Below, piece by piece: positions 42,872 to 51,040 of a stretch of DNA of 64,000 bases. A program made the translations under genes and the position numbers. This stretch comes from Micavibrio_A sp964539025 (GTDB lineage: Bacteria > Pseudomonadota > Alphaproteobacteria > Micavibrionales > Micavibrionaceae), in contig CAZIFA010000009.1 of NCBI GenBank assembly GCA_964539025.1, positions 1 to 64,000 of the forward strand, read 5' to 3'. Within the stretch, counting starts at the first letter, position 1. Each line of letters opens with the position of its first letter. The notes under the pieces are model-generated. The model was not told the origin of the DNA, did not search any database, and worked only from the letters and a program-made list of their open reading frames with translations.

Positions 42872-43759
42872 TTAATGATACTGCCGCATCGTTCCCGGCT
42901 GAGCGGCGCCCCGTTTTACACGTGCGTCCCTCTCCGCCTTTTTCAGCATTTCCATTGCCTTAAGCGAATCCAAAAATCCATCGCATACACCTAGGCTATG
43001 GCGACAATCCTTCAAATTCGATTCAATGGTTGCAAAGTTCGTTCTAATGAATCCCGGTGCGAATTCAGGGTTGGGCGTTTCGATGAAATAGGCGAAACCC
43101 AGATCAGCGTCGATTGCGTTCATACGCAGGGCGGCACATCTGTTGAATGCATCCGCACCGCGCAAAGACGCTTCACGGTTGATCTCGTTGTAGATGGCGC
43201 GATCCATATCAACAACAATATGCGGCGTTACATTTTCACAAAACACGGAATGGCCGGAATGAACGGGCGTACCTATAGACATTCCCAGATCAGTCGATCG
43301 TTGTTTTATGTACGACAATTTCTTATCCAGACGGTCATGCTCCGCTTTCGTCATCTCTGCCCCTTCCTTACAATCCGCAGCCGTATCCAAATATTCCTGT
43401 CTTTGTGCGTCATCGGCAAAGCCAAACCGTTTATAATGGTTTGCTATCGTGTCTGTGAAAGCTTGTTCCAACCGCATAACGACCTTTAAAATATCCCGGG
43501 CATCGGTCATGGCGGCAAACACCATTCTTGCATTATTCGTTCTGTAGGTTTGATAAGCTTTCAGCAACGTGTTGTAAGGGATCGATGATTTTCGTGCGGA
43601 AGGGCAATCATAGATTTGGGCACATGCGTTCGCGTTCACCTGATCAACCACAGAAGGAGTGTGAAAATGGTGTTTGATCGACCCGATCATACCTGACTGC
43701 AGTTTCGCCCTTGATTTCAGGACTTCATTTATTTTAACCCGTGCATCTAAATCCAACAT
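42872..43759 (-). CDS. Unknown 295-residue protein, island 1
   Basis: A soluble, mainly helical protein with no signal peptide. It has eight cysteines (two in YDCPSARK and CKEG) and charged helices (ADDAQRQEYLDTAADCKEGAEMTKAEHDRLDKKL). The SD leader AAAGAGTTTGCT ahead of the ATG is identical, over 15 bases including the ATG, to that of the gene at 51041. The family is unknown. It ends before the repeat cluster and lies just downstream of prfA on the same strand, so it may be read from prfA. Confidence 0.7.
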   Translation of the reverse strand: MLDLDARVKINEVLKSRAKLQSGMIGSIKHHFHTPSVVDQVNANACAQIYDCPSARKSSIPYNTLLKAYQTYRTNNARMVFAAMTDARDILKVVMRLEQAFTDTIANHYKRFGFADDAQRQEYLDTAADCKEGAEMTKAEHDRLDKKLSYIKQRSTDLGMSIGTPVHSGHSVFCENVTPHIVVDMDRAIYNEINREASLRGADAFNRCAALRMNAIDADLGFAYFIETPNPEFAPGFIRTNFATIESNLKDCRHSLGVCDGFLDSLKAMEMLKKAERDARVKRGAAQPGTMRQYH

Positions 43760-43777
43760 AGCAAACTCTTTTCATTG

Positions 43778-44842
43778 TTAAACTTCCAGATTGGCCAATT
43801 GTTCCGCCTGCGCCTGGGTGATCAGCGCGTCGATGACTTCGCCGAGGCCCGATCCGTTCATGATCTGATCGAGGCTATAGAGCGTTAGATTGATCCGGTG
43901 ATCGGTTAAACGGCTTTGCGGAAAATTGTAAGTGCGGATACGTTCCGAACGATCGCCCGAACCGATCTGGCCTTTGCGATCCGCCGCACGCGCGGAATCT
44001 ATTTTCTGGCGTTCCATATCATAAAGGCGTGTTTTCAAAAGGCTCATGGCCCGCGCCTTGTTCTTGTGCTGGGATTTTTCTTCTTGGATGGCGACCGCAA
44101 GCCCGGTCGGAATGTGCGTGATGCGCACGGCGGAATCGGTGGTGTTGACAGACTGACCGCCGGAACCTTGGCTGCGGTACACGTCGATGCGCAAGTCACT
44201 CTCATTGATCACGATATCGACGTCTTCGGCTTCAGGAAGCACGGCGACGGTGGCGGCGGAGGTGTGGATGCGCCCTTGTGTTTCGGTTTTGGGGACGCGT
44301 TGCACGCGGTGGCCGCCGGATTCATATTTCAGTTTGGCGAAGACGTTGCTGCCCGAAATATTCGCGATGATTTCTTTATACCCGCCAAGATCGGATGACG
44401 ACATTTCGATGATTTCTACGCGCCAGCCCTGAATCGACGCGTAGTTTTTATACATGGTGAACAGGTCGGCAGCGAACAAAGCGGCTTCGTCCCCGCCCGT
44501 TCCGGCGCGGATTTCTATCACGGCGTTTTTAACGTCGGCGGAATCTTTGGGCAGAAGCGAGATTTTTATTTTTTCTTCAAGCGCGGGGATTTTTTCCTTC
44601 AGTTCATTCAATTCGGCCTGCGCCATTTCGCCCATGTCGGGATCATCGAGCATTTCAAGCGCGCCCGCTTTGTCATCCATCGCTCTTTTATATTCGAGAT
44701 AGAGTTCGACGACGGGTTGCAGTTCGGCATATTCCTTGGACAGCTTGACGAAGGCGTCGCCCGATAAGCCGCCCGCCGACATCTTGTCGCTCACGTCTTT
44801 ATGCCGCGCCGCTATAGGCGCCAGTTTTGCGAGGTAATCCAT
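43778..44842 (-). CDS. prfA: Peptide chain release factor 1
   Basis: A full-length 354-residue RF1 that ends translation at UAA and UAG. The GGQ motif is at RSQGSGGQSVNTTDSAVRITHIPTG, and the anticodon-like tripeptide region is HRVQRVPKTETQGRIHTSAATVAV. RNYPxxRxTDHRINLT appears here as TYNFPQSRLTDHRINLT. No SD is visible. It is normally followed by prmC; here three island genes intervene. Confidence 0.97.
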   Translation of the reverse strand: MDYLAKLAPIAARHKDVSDKMSAGGLSGDAFVKLSKEYAELQPVVELYLEYKRAMDDKAGALEMLDDPDMGEMAQAELNELKEKIPALEEKIKISLLPKDSADVKNAVIEIRAGTGGDEAALFAADLFTMYKNYASIQGWRVEIIEMSSSDLGGYKEIIANISGSNVFAKLKYESGGHRVQRVPKTETQGRIHTSAATVAVLPEAEDVDIVINESDLRIDVYRSQGSGGQSVNTTDSAVRITHIPTGLAVAIQEEKSQHKNKARAMSLLKTRLYDMERQKIDSARAADRKGQIGSGDRSERIRTYNFPQSRLTDHRINLTLYSLDQIMNGSGLGEVIDALITQAQAEQLANLEV

Positions 44843-44894
44843 GGGCTTTTTAATAAGCGGTATTGCGTTGTTTTGACAAGCCTATTCGCTTTTA

Positions 44895-44923
44895 TTGACA
44901 TAACGTTATGTGAATGTTATGGA
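44895..44923 (+). promoter_or_regulatory. TTGACATAAC promoter with overlapping palindrome
   Basis: TTGACA (44895-44900), 17-bp spacer, TATGGA (44918-44923). A perfect 14-bp palindrome ACATAACGTTATGT (44898-44911) overlaps the -35 box and could be an operator. Confidence 0.7.
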
Positions 44924-44954
44924 AGGGGCGGTTTATTAAGCTCTGGGCATTTTT

Positions 44955-45851
44955 ATGGGTACATTTGCGCTGAAAAAAACGTTCGGTCCCGCCGCGATTC
45001 CACGGGATGTCAGCACGCCAGAAAACGCCCGCATCGTGCGTGAGATTTTTTCCCTAATGACCAATAGATTTACCCCTTTTAATTTAGAAGGCACGAGCTT
45101 CGTATTTAAAGAACATCTAGGCGCAGATGCAGCCAACGGTACAACCGGTTTCTTTCGGCATAGCGCCGTGATGCACCCTCTTATAAATTCGCTGCATGTC
45201 GCAGCACGTGGCCGCACTGCCCCTATTCGTATTCTTGCAGCCCCTTCATCCGTCGGCTGCGAGGCATATACGCTCTCTGCAGTGGCCTGTGCATCCGGAA
45301 TCTCACAAATGCGTGATTTCAGAATCGATTCATTTGATCGATCTGAAACCTTTACCGCGCTGGCAAGGCTTGGCGCATATCCACGCGAATTGTCTGAACA
45401 TCTCTTCAGAAAGAAAAATGGCGCGCTTTTCTCGTCCACAGAAAACGAAATTGTTTACGTGCGAAACGATGTCAAAAGTAATGTACGCTTTCTTGACCCT
45501 CAGGGCATCGAAAATTTTGTTCCGCAAGAACGTTATAATGCCATCATGCTTAATAACCTGTTCATGTACCTCAACGAAGAGCAGCAAGATAAAGTTATCG
45601 ACTTTATCAAAGACAGCGAAGCAGATATTGTAATCATGACCAGCGATGATAACGCACCGGTAACGATTCCGCGCTCGCTTCCCTATGTTCCGCTTAAAAA
45701 CCATCCGGATTGGCAAGACAGCAGCCTCGCCCGTGCTGACCTGATGAGCTATTATATCTGGGCGCGGAGCCAACCCGGTGCTAATTATGCGCCGACAGTC
45801 TGGCCGTCCAGTTATTATCATAGAAGTTGCAAGCCGCGAGTTCGCCCGTGA
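44955..45851 (+). CDS. CheR-like methyltransferase, orphan
   Basis: A 298-residue protein resembling the CheR chemoreceptor methyltransferase fold: TGFFRHSAVMHPLINSL (CheR TxFFRD-x5-L), IRILAAPSSVGCEAYTLSAVA in place of the SAM loop RIWSAGCSTGEEPYSLA, and YNAIMLNNLFMYLNEEQQDKVIDF for the CRNVLIYF region. The SAM glycine in STGEE is altered to SVGCE, so activity is uncertain. No chemotaxis gene is near. The gene is driven by a TTGACATAAC promoter and its 3' end overlaps the converging metallopeptidase gene by 71 bp. Confidence 0.6.
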   Translation: MGTFALKKTFGPAAIPRDVSTPENARIVREIFSLMTNRFTPFNLEGTSFVFKEHLGADAANGTTGFFRHSAVMHPLINSLHVAARGRTAPIRILAAPSSVGCEAYTLSAVACASGISQMRDFRIDSFDRSETFTALARLGAYPRELSEHLFRKKNGALFSSTENEIVYVRNDVKSNVRFLDPQGIENFVPQERYNAIMLNNLFMYLNEEQQDKVIDFIKDSEADIVIMTSDDNAPVTIPRSLPYVPLKNHPDWQDSSLARADLMSYYIWARSQPGANYAPTVWPSSYYHRSCKPRVRP

Positions 45852-46473
45852 GCGGCACTTTGAGCGTTTCGGCATAGTTGTTTAAAGGTTTGCACCATAT
45901 GCTTTGGGCTAGATCAGGAATATCGCGAAAATCTTCACGGGCGTTATCGCTATACTTGATGTAATCCTGCACGATTTGCGCCTGTTGTTCGAGCCCATAT
46001 TGTTCGAACGGTCTGCCCAGTGAATAAGAATAGAGGCCATCATTATTGAAGGCGTAGTTCAAAATATTCTGCGCGCCGAGCGCATGGACGTTCGTTCCAT
46101 GCTGGAATTGTTTTGCATGCATCAGTTCATGCATGATAAAGCCGCGATAGTAACGCCCGGGCTGAACCGCGTAATCAGATTTCCATGTCCGGTCGGAGTA
46201 AACGTAAATATTCCCGTCCGGCGTCATGGTGTGCGTGAACAAGCGCATAGGCGAATACGGGCGGTAAATAATGCGCACCCTGTCATAATCGATCGTGTCC
46301 GCAAAAACCGTTTTCGCCAGCGCGATTTCGTTGGCGGTGAGTTTGCGGCAGGTAATTTCAGCGGCGCATAAAGAATCGTTCGGTATTTGGGAAAGCTGAT
46401 CGGGCGGCAACGTGCTAGCACACGCAGTCTGAAAACACAGCACCAACCCCACAAGCCGTCTTTTATAAGACAT
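45781..46473 (-). CDS. Secreted HExxH metallopeptidase-like protein A
   Basis: A 230-residue protein starting MSYKRRLVGLVLCFQTACAS, an export signal with a possible lipobox Cys at 18. HELMHAKQF (about residues 118-126) is an HExxH zinc site, followed by GLEQQAQIVQDYIKYSDNA, the E-Q-Q-A-x-I-V pattern seen in small alphaproteobacterial HELxHxxQ proteins. Cys pairs are conserved with its paralogue at 46533-47234 (ITCRKLT, WCKPL). The active-site Glu and two His are intact. It may be an extracytoplasmic protease or inhibitor-like domain; the substrate is unknown. Confidence 0.65.
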   Translation of the reverse strand: MSYKRRLVGLVLCFQTACASTLPPDQLSQIPNDSLCAAEITCRKLTANEIALAKTVFADTIDYDRVRIIYRPYSPMRLFTHTMTPDGNIYVYSDRTWKSDYAVQPGRYYRGFIMHELMHAKQFQHGTNVHALGAQNILNYAFNNDGLYSYSLGRPFEQYGLEQQAQIVQDYIKYSDNAREDFRDIPDLAQSIWCKPLNNYAETLKVPLTGELAACNFYDNNWTARLSAHN

Positions 46474-46499
46474 GGCGATATATCCCTTGATCAGGATAT

Positions 46500-46528
46500 A
46501 GACAATCATGGGTATGGGTTTATGTCAA
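46500..46528 (-). promoter_or_regulatory. TTGACATAA promoter of protein A
   Basis: TTGACATAAACCC starts at 46528 on the reverse strand. The -10 box is weak (TTGTCT at 46505-46500, or TCTATA further down). Confidence 0.45.
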
Positions 46529-46532
46529 CGCG

Positions 46533-47234
46533 CTATTGAGGGGCCAGCGCTTCAGGTCTGGTACAAAATGCAAGATCGCCCGCGAGCGAAATATTTAAAA
46601 TTTGGGCGTACTTGCGCACGCTGAAACACCAGAGATTCTTTTGATCCTCATTTTTATCATTTGCAACCTCGCGCGCATTATCGGCGTACCAGATAAATTT
46701 TTGTACGATCTGCGCCTGTTGCTCAACGCCTTGCTCCTCAAACGGTGTAATAGTTGAAGGTTCATACGAACTTTTGCGATCAACCAAGCGCGTGACAAAA
46801 GTTTGAACAGGATTGTCATTCCTAGATTTTACAATGCCCTGCTTTTGAGCCTTATGGGTAAGTTCATGCATAATCATTGGCCGCGCACGGCCATCGAATT
46901 TAATGGCGTAGTCGGCCTCCCAGCTTTTCATGGAGTGTATATAAATATTTCCATCCGCCGGAACGGAAGCATCTGAAAACATAGCGTGGATTGAATACGG
47001 GCTGTAAATAACGCGGACCTCATCGTAGTTGACGGGGCCTTTAAATTTATCGGATTTTTCAAAGACGCTTTTCGCCAAGGCAATTTCATTGTCGGTGAGC
47101 TTGCGGCAATAGGTTTCGCCAGCGCAGCGAGGGTCGTCCGGTTTTGATGGCGGAGCTTGATCAGGCGCAAAACTGGCGCACGCGCCCGCCTGAAAGCAAA
47201 CTGCCAAACCCGCCAAAATTCTTTTATAAGACAT
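46533..47234 (-). CDS. Secreted HExxH metallopeptidase-like protein B
   Basis: A 233-residue paralogue of the gene downstream. It begins MSYKRILAGLAVCFQAGACAS, with TYCRKLTDNEIALAKSVF and VRVIYSPYSIH matching protein A, and the zinc site HELTHKAQ with VEQQAQIVQKFIWYADNAR following. Identity to protein A looks substantial over the N-terminal 120 residues and around EQQAQIVQ. A second diverged copy and separate promoters show an old tandem duplication. Function is inferred from HExxH only. Confidence 0.65.
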   Translation of the reverse strand: MSYKRILAGLAVCFQAGACASFAPDQAPPSKPDDPRCAGETYCRKLTDNEIALAKSVFEKSDKFKGPVNYDEVRVIYSPYSIHAMFSDASVPADGNIYIHSMKSWEADYAIKFDGRARPMIMHELTHKAQKQGIVKSRNDNPVQTFVTRLVDRKSSYEPSTITPFEEQGVEQQAQIVQKFIWYADNAREVANDKNEDQKNLWCFSVRKYAQILNISLAGDLAFCTRPEALAPQ

Positions 47235-47259
47235 AGTGTTATACCCGCTTTAAGGGGTA

Positions 47260-47289
47260 TACATAATCATAATGTGTATATTATGTCAA
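47260..47289 (-). promoter_or_regulatory. TTGACATAA promoter of protein B
   Basis: TTGACATAATATACAC starts at 47289 on the reverse strand, with TATGTA (47265-47260) 18 bp downstream. Confidence 0.65.
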
Positions 47290-47335
47290 TATTAATCATG
47301 ATTTCTAACCCCTTAGAAATCGTGGGATTTAGGCC

Positions 47336-47395
47336 GCCATTCCCCGACTTGTTCGGGGAATCCAGACTGGATACTCCGCCTTCGCGGAGTATGAC
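47336..47395. repeat. CATTCCCCGACTTG... palindromic repeat
   Basis: ATTCCCCGACTTGTTCGGGGAAT is followed by CCAGACTGG and TACTCCGCCTTCGCGGAGTATGAC. A near-identical copy is at 52791-52851. Confidence 0.85.
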
Positions 47396-47452
47396 AGGCG
47401 TAGGGTCGGGAGATGAAATTGATGAAGACCTTGCCTTATGCGAAAGGAATAT

Positions 47453-47482
47453 TTGACCACAATGTACTTTTCGCGCTACGAG
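47453..47482 (+). promoter_or_regulatory. Promoter-like TTGACC...TACGAG
   Basis: TTGACC (47453-47458) and TACGAG (47477-47482) are 18 bp apart. A start site seven or eight bases on would coincide with the ATG at 47490, again hinting at a leaderless mRNA. Confidence 0.35.
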
Positions 47483-47489
47483 AATTCTT

Positions 47490-47840
47490 ATGACCGAAGA
47501 AAAATTGTCCGGACAAAACCCCAGATTCAAACGCATTGTCGTCACGTTCGCGAAGGCCGTGTCGCCCGCTGGTATGACCCCAGAACAGATGAGTTGGGAC
47601 CACAAACTTATGGTCGAATTTATGAACCTCGTAAGTTATGGCGGCATGGCGCGCGAGAATGAGAAAGGCGAACCTGTAACATGGTCGGGCGAAGCGTATG
47701 ATACGCCGGAAGAAATTCAGCAAAACCTGCAAACATGGTGGCAGCAATATGCGCCGGGTTGTGTTGTGCATTATCACGGCATCGTACCGCTTTCACATTG
47801 CAACGATTCAGCGCATAAATATACAATCGATCCGGCGTAA
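47490..47840 (+). CDS. Hypothetical 116-residue protein
   Basis: A soluble protein with a basic start (MTEEKLSGQNPRFKRIVVTF) and a Trp-rich middle (TWSGEAYDTPEEIQQNLQTWWQQYAPG). It has no known motif. The promoter-like element directly upstream and the strong terminator 23 bp after the stop make it a free-standing gene. Confidence 0.65.
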   Translation: MTEEKLSGQNPRFKRIVVTFAKAVSPAGMTPEQMSWDHKLMVEFMNLVSYGGMARENEKGEPVTWSGEAYDTPEEIQQNLQTWWQQYAPGCVVHYHGIVPLSHCNDSAHKYTIDPA

Positions 47841-47862
47841 TTATTCCGCCGCGAGTTTTGAG

Positions 47863-47888
47863 ACCGCCCCATGTGGGCGGCTTTTTTT
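47863..47888 (+). terminator. Terminator of the 47490 gene
   Basis: CCGCCC (47864-47869) pairs with GGGCGG (47875-47880), followed by CTTTTTTT. Confidence 0.85.
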
Positions 47889-47897
47889 GAGCATAAG

Positions 47898-47922
47898 AAA
47901 AAAGCCCGGCGTTTACCGGGCT
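47898..47922 (-). terminator. Terminator of the small 48074 gene
   Basis: On the reverse strand AGCCCGG (47922-47916) pairs with CCGGGCT (47909-47903) before TTTTTT. Confidence 0.85.
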
Positions 47923-47948
47923 CCGTCCTATCGTGAGGTTAAAAAAGC

Positions 47949-48074
47949 CTATTTCGCGGCTTCTTTTTTTGGATCAGCGTTTGGAGCATTCGCTGGGGGT
48001 CCGGATTTATTTTTGTCATCTGGCTTGGCATTTTCCGATGATGGATTCGGCTTTTGATTGGAATTGTTTTCCAT
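47949..48074 (-). CDS. Small disordered protein (41 residues)
   Basis: The frame MENNSNQKPNPSSENAK... continues Asp/Lys/Pro/Asn-rich to the end (KKEAAK). It is too short for domain calls. Support is an SD AAGGAGA seven bases ahead of the ATG and a matching terminator 27 bp after the stop. The composition is that of a soluble, unstructured stress or sporulation-type small protein, but no function can be given. Confidence 0.6.
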   Translation of the reverse strand: MENNSNQKPNPSSENAKPDDKNKSGPPANAPNADPKKEAAK

Positions 48075-48213
48075 TTTTTGGTCTCCTTGTATTGCGGACA
48101 AAGAAATTCATCCGCCTGAGCAATGTAAGCCGATAGCTGACATTAGCAAGCGGTAGAATAAATTAAATGACTTGTGATAATTAATTATTGGTAATGCGAA
48201 AGTGTTGATTATT

Positions 48214-48324
48214 GTCATTGCGAGGAGGCAACGCCGACGAAGCAATCCAGCCTGCGGTGATAAGGTTATATTGTAAGATGGGTTGCCGCGTCCCCCGGAT
48301 CAAGTCCGGGTTCCTCGCAATGAC
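48214..48324. repeat. GTCATTGCGAGG...CCTCGCAATGAC repeat
   Basis: A 111-bp element with GTCATTGCGAGGAGGCAACGC at one end and GCAATGAC at the other, and an inner GGCAAC/GTTGCC pairing. A truncated copy is at 31783. Confidence 0.85.
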
Positions 48325-48331
48325 GGGATGA

Positions 48332-49471
48332 TTATTCGGCAGCTTCCGAGATTTTTAAAGATTGAATCGCTGCGGCTTTTTCTTCGATCATTTGTACGAT
48401 GTGATCGACGATGGATTTATCGCCATCGTTAAAGCGATGCGCCTTTTCACCGCCGATATAGATTTGGTGGTTCCCCTGCCCGCCGCCGGTCAGGCCTATA
48501 TCGGTCATCAACGCCTCGCCGGGTCCATTTACAACGCAGCCGATAATCGAAACCGTCATCGGCGTCGTGATATGCGCGATACGCGCCTCTAATTCCGCAA
48601 CCGTGTCGATCACCTTGAATTGCTGGCGCGCGCAAGACGGGCACGCGATGACGTTGACGCCGCGGTGGCGAAGCCCGAGCGATTTGAGCATATCGAACCC
48701 GACTTTCACTTCTTCCACCGGATCGGCAGACAAGGACACACGAATGGTGTCACCTATCCCCGCCCACAATAAATTTCCCATGCCGATGGAAGATTTGATC
48801 GTGCCGGAACGAAGCCCGCCAGCCTCTGTAATCCCCAAATGCAGCGGGTAATCGCATATATCGGCAAGTTGTTGATACGCCGCGACGGCCATGAACACAT
48901 CGGACGCCTTGCAGGAAATTTTAAAATTGAAGAAATCGTGGTCTTCGAGAATTTTAATGTGGCGCCTAGCGGATTCCACCATCGCGTCGGGGCATGGTTC
49001 GCCAAATTGTTCCAGAAGATCGCGCTCCAACGATCCCGCATTCACGCCGATGCGGATGGAACAATTATTATCTTTCGCGGCCTTGATGACTTCTTTGACT
49101 TTTTCGGCGGAACCGATATTGCCGGGATTGATGCGCAAGCAGGCTGCGCCGTTCTGCGCCGCCTCTATCCCGCGTTTGTAATGAAAATGGATGTCGGCGA
49201 CGATCGGTACGGTGACTTCGGGAATGATTTGTTTCAGCGCCGCGGTGGATTCTTCATCGGGGCAGGAAATGCGCACGATATCCGCGCCCGCGACCTCAAG
49301 CGCGCGCACTTGCGCGATGGTAGCCGCGACATCATGCGTTAACGTGTTCGTCATCGATTGCACGGTGATGGGCGCATCACCGCCGACCGGGACGTTGCCG
49401 ACCCAGATTTTGCGGCTCTTGCGCCGTTCGATTTTCCGCCACGGGCGTATGGAATTATGGTCCGCGCTCAT
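48332..49471 (-). CDS. ispG: 4-hydroxy-3-methylbut-2-en-1-yl diphosphate synthase
   Basis: A 379-residue [4Fe-4S] enzyme of the MEP isoprenoid pathway. The TIM-barrel part shows RKIWVGNVPVGGDAPITVQSMTNT and IVADIHFHYKRGIEAA; the C-terminal cluster domain has NVIACPSCARQQFKV and SIIGCVVNGPGEA with the cluster cysteines. The C-terminal 15 residues are short of some homologues but otherwise normal. It stands between island genes and a GTCAT repeat, in the conserved gene chain towards lysC. Confidence 0.97.
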   Translation of the reverse strand: MSADHNSIRPWRKIERRKSRKIWVGNVPVGGDAPITVQSMTNTLTHDVAATIAQVRALEVAGADIVRISCPDEESTAALKQIIPEVTVPIVADIHFHYKRGIEAAQNGAACLRINPGNIGSAEKVKEVIKAAKDNNCSIRIGVNAGSLERDLLEQFGEPCPDAMVESARRHIKILEDHDFFNFKISCKASDVFMAVAAYQQLADICDYPLHLGITEAGGLRSGTIKSSIGMGNLLWAGIGDTIRVSLSADPVEEVKVGFDMLKSLGLRHRGVNVIACPSCARQQFKVIDTVAELEARIAHITTPMTVSIIGCVVNGPGEALMTDIGLTGGGQGNHQIYIGGEKAHRFNDGDKSIVDHIVQMIEEKAAAIQSLKISEAAE

Positions 49472-49542
49472 GGGGGTTATGTAGCAAAAAACCTGTGAAA
49501 ATCCAAGGATTTGGATAAGTCGGGCGGCACGCCGCTCGACTA

Positions 49543-49571
49543 TTGACGTAACCCCATGCTCTTGTTACGGT
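49543..49571 (+). promoter_or_regulatory. TTGACGTAAC promoter
   Basis: TTGACG (49543-49548) extended by TAAC; TACGGT (49566-49571) after 17 bp. It lies ahead of the first of three paralogous genes. Confidence 0.6.
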
Positions 49572-49600
49572 TTTTTTCAGTTTAGTTGGTGAGTTCCGTT

Positions 49601-50161
49601 ATGAAGCACAATTTTGAAACGATGGCCACGCCGCCCAAAACGGCCCAATTGCTGTATTTCAAGCAGCCCCTTCCCAAAACCGGGCCGTTCAGATTTGCCA
49701 CCGCACGTTTTCAAACCCCGCAAGAATGGGCTAGGCACGCCAAAAATGTTATCCGAGCGTACAATCTGGATTACAGTTCCTTTGAAAAGACAGACACCGG
49801 ATATGAGATCGTGTTCACCGATGAAAAACATTACGTGATCTTCGATTTTGCCGCGACGGGCGAGCGGATAGCAAATTTTACCTGTAAAGCACCTTTGAAG
49901 GATCCGTCCTTAGGGCCGTATCTGGGCAACGCAGGCGAGATGCATTGCCTGGAAAAAGGACTTACGGTCGAGATCGCCGAGGAAGATGATCAGGTTGCGT
50001 TCACGTTCGATCGTAAAAGCAGCTATACATCCTTCGTGCTTGCCTATGACAAAATTTATGACATGGCGTTGCAGCAATATAGCATGGCGATGATGCGTCG
50101 GCCAGAGCCGAGATCCCTACCCGCCCCATTGCCACGTGTGCCGGGCGCAGAAATTAATTGA
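49601..50161 (+). CDS. Paralogue 1 of a three-gene unknown family
   Basis: A 186-residue cytosolic protein beginning MKHNFETMATPPK. It shares with the next two copies an order of motifs: FQTPQEWARHAKNVI, TGYEIVFTDEKHYVIFDFAATGE, a LEKG loop and TFDRKSSYTSFVLAYDKIYDMAL. No family is recognised. It ends with a Pro-rich tail. The promoter lies 30 bp upstream; the stop overlaps no gene and copy 2 starts eight bases later, so they form an operon. Confidence 0.7.
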   Translation: MKHNFETMATPPKTAQLLYFKQPLPKTGPFRFATARFQTPQEWARHAKNVIRAYNLDYSSFEKTDTGYEIVFTDEKHYVIFDFAATGERIANFTCKAPLKDPSLGPYLGNAGEMHCLEKGLTVEIAEEDDQVAFTFDRKSSYTSFVLAYDKIYDMALQQYSMAMMRRPEPRSLPAPLPRVPGAEIN

Positions 50162-50169
50162 GAAAGAGT

Positions 50170-50729
50170 ATGACAGGAAAGACAATAAAATTTGATTTTG
50201 AAGTCATGGTAAAAGTGCCTGAACAACAATTCGAGTTCGCACGCCTTATGTCAGGTTCCGGCCCTTTTAGAATGATACCCCTGAATTTCAAAACACGCGA
50301 GGACTGGTTCATACATGCCATGAATATGATCGACGGCATGAATTTAGGTTGCGTCGGCACGAGCATTGAATCCGATCGTTATAAGTTTCAATTTAAAAGT
50401 CAAAAAGATATGCTAATATTCGATCTGGCTACAACCGGCGATGCACCCTATACACCGGAGATAATCGTAACCGAGGATTTCGACGACCCTCGTTTTGCCG
50501 AGATATGGGTCAGCACTGTCAAAAAATATTTTTGGATAAAGGCGCAAATGTCGGAATACAATTACATCGTAAATTCGACAGCGCACCGGATAAAGTCCAG
50601 GCACAACTGACATTCGGAAGGAAACGCCTTCACGTTTCTTTTATTGTTGCCAGAGATGAAATCCGGTCGGAGGCATGGGATAGATATGCGACGCCGTTGC
50701 CTAAAAAAGAAATGCAGAAGACATTATAG
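50170..50729 (+). pseudogene. Paralogue 2, frameshifted
   Basis: The first 140 codons read MTGKTIKFDFEVMV..., with FKTREDWFIHAMNMI and KFQFKSQKDMLIFDLATTGD matching copies 1 and 3. At the A6-TA-T5 tract (50521-50533) the frame moves to -1: the remainder (IFLDKGANVGIQ...AQLTFGRKRLHVSFIVARDEI) then lines up with the copies. One missing base in the A or T run explains it. The in-frame product ends early at 50610. It could be a pseudogene, a sequencing error, or, less likely, recoding. Confidence 0.6.
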
Positions 50730-50755
50730 ACATAGTAACCTTAAAGGAGCGCGCG

Positions 50756-51010
50756 ATGAAATTTTCCTGGATCAAGAAGGCCACACCATCACAATTATTC
50801 GCCGGTATTTCCATGGGTACGTGTGTGTCGATGGCCCTCGCATCCATCCCGTTCAATCTCAGCGCAGACGCAACGCATTCAACCAGAACCCCTCGTCCTG
50901 CCGCGACTGAACCCGCCAAAGTCGGATACGAACCGCCGTATATAAGAAGCGACGCGCTGTTCCACTGCCTTAGAAATGGCATCATAAGACACGACGTGCA
51001 TTGCACCTAA
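50756..51010 (+). CDS. Small secreted protein within the paralogue array
   Basis: An 84-residue protein with an AAAGGAG SD and an N-terminal signal-like region (WIKKATPSQLFAGISMGTCVSMALASIPFNLSADA). The mature part is Arg/Pro-rich with two cysteines (FHCLRN, DVHCT). No family is recognised. It sits between the frameshifted and the third paralogue and is probably co-transcribed with them. Confidence 0.6.
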   Translation: MKFSWIKKATPSQLFAGISMGTCVSMALASIPFNLSADATHSTRTPRPAATEPAKVGYEPPYIRSDALFHCLRNGIIRHDVHCT

Positions 51011-51040
51011 CCTTTGCCCCAAACTAATAAAGAGTTTGCT

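Noticed and set aside
50521..50533. Programmed -1 frameshifting in paralogue 2
   Set aside because: The tract does not form a standard X-XXY-YYZ heptamer in the needed phase and there is no obvious downstream stimulatory hairpin; a lost base is simpler.
50505..50729. A separate small gene after the second paralogue
   Set aside because: Its residues continue the family alignment of copy 2, so it is the other half of a frameshifted gene.
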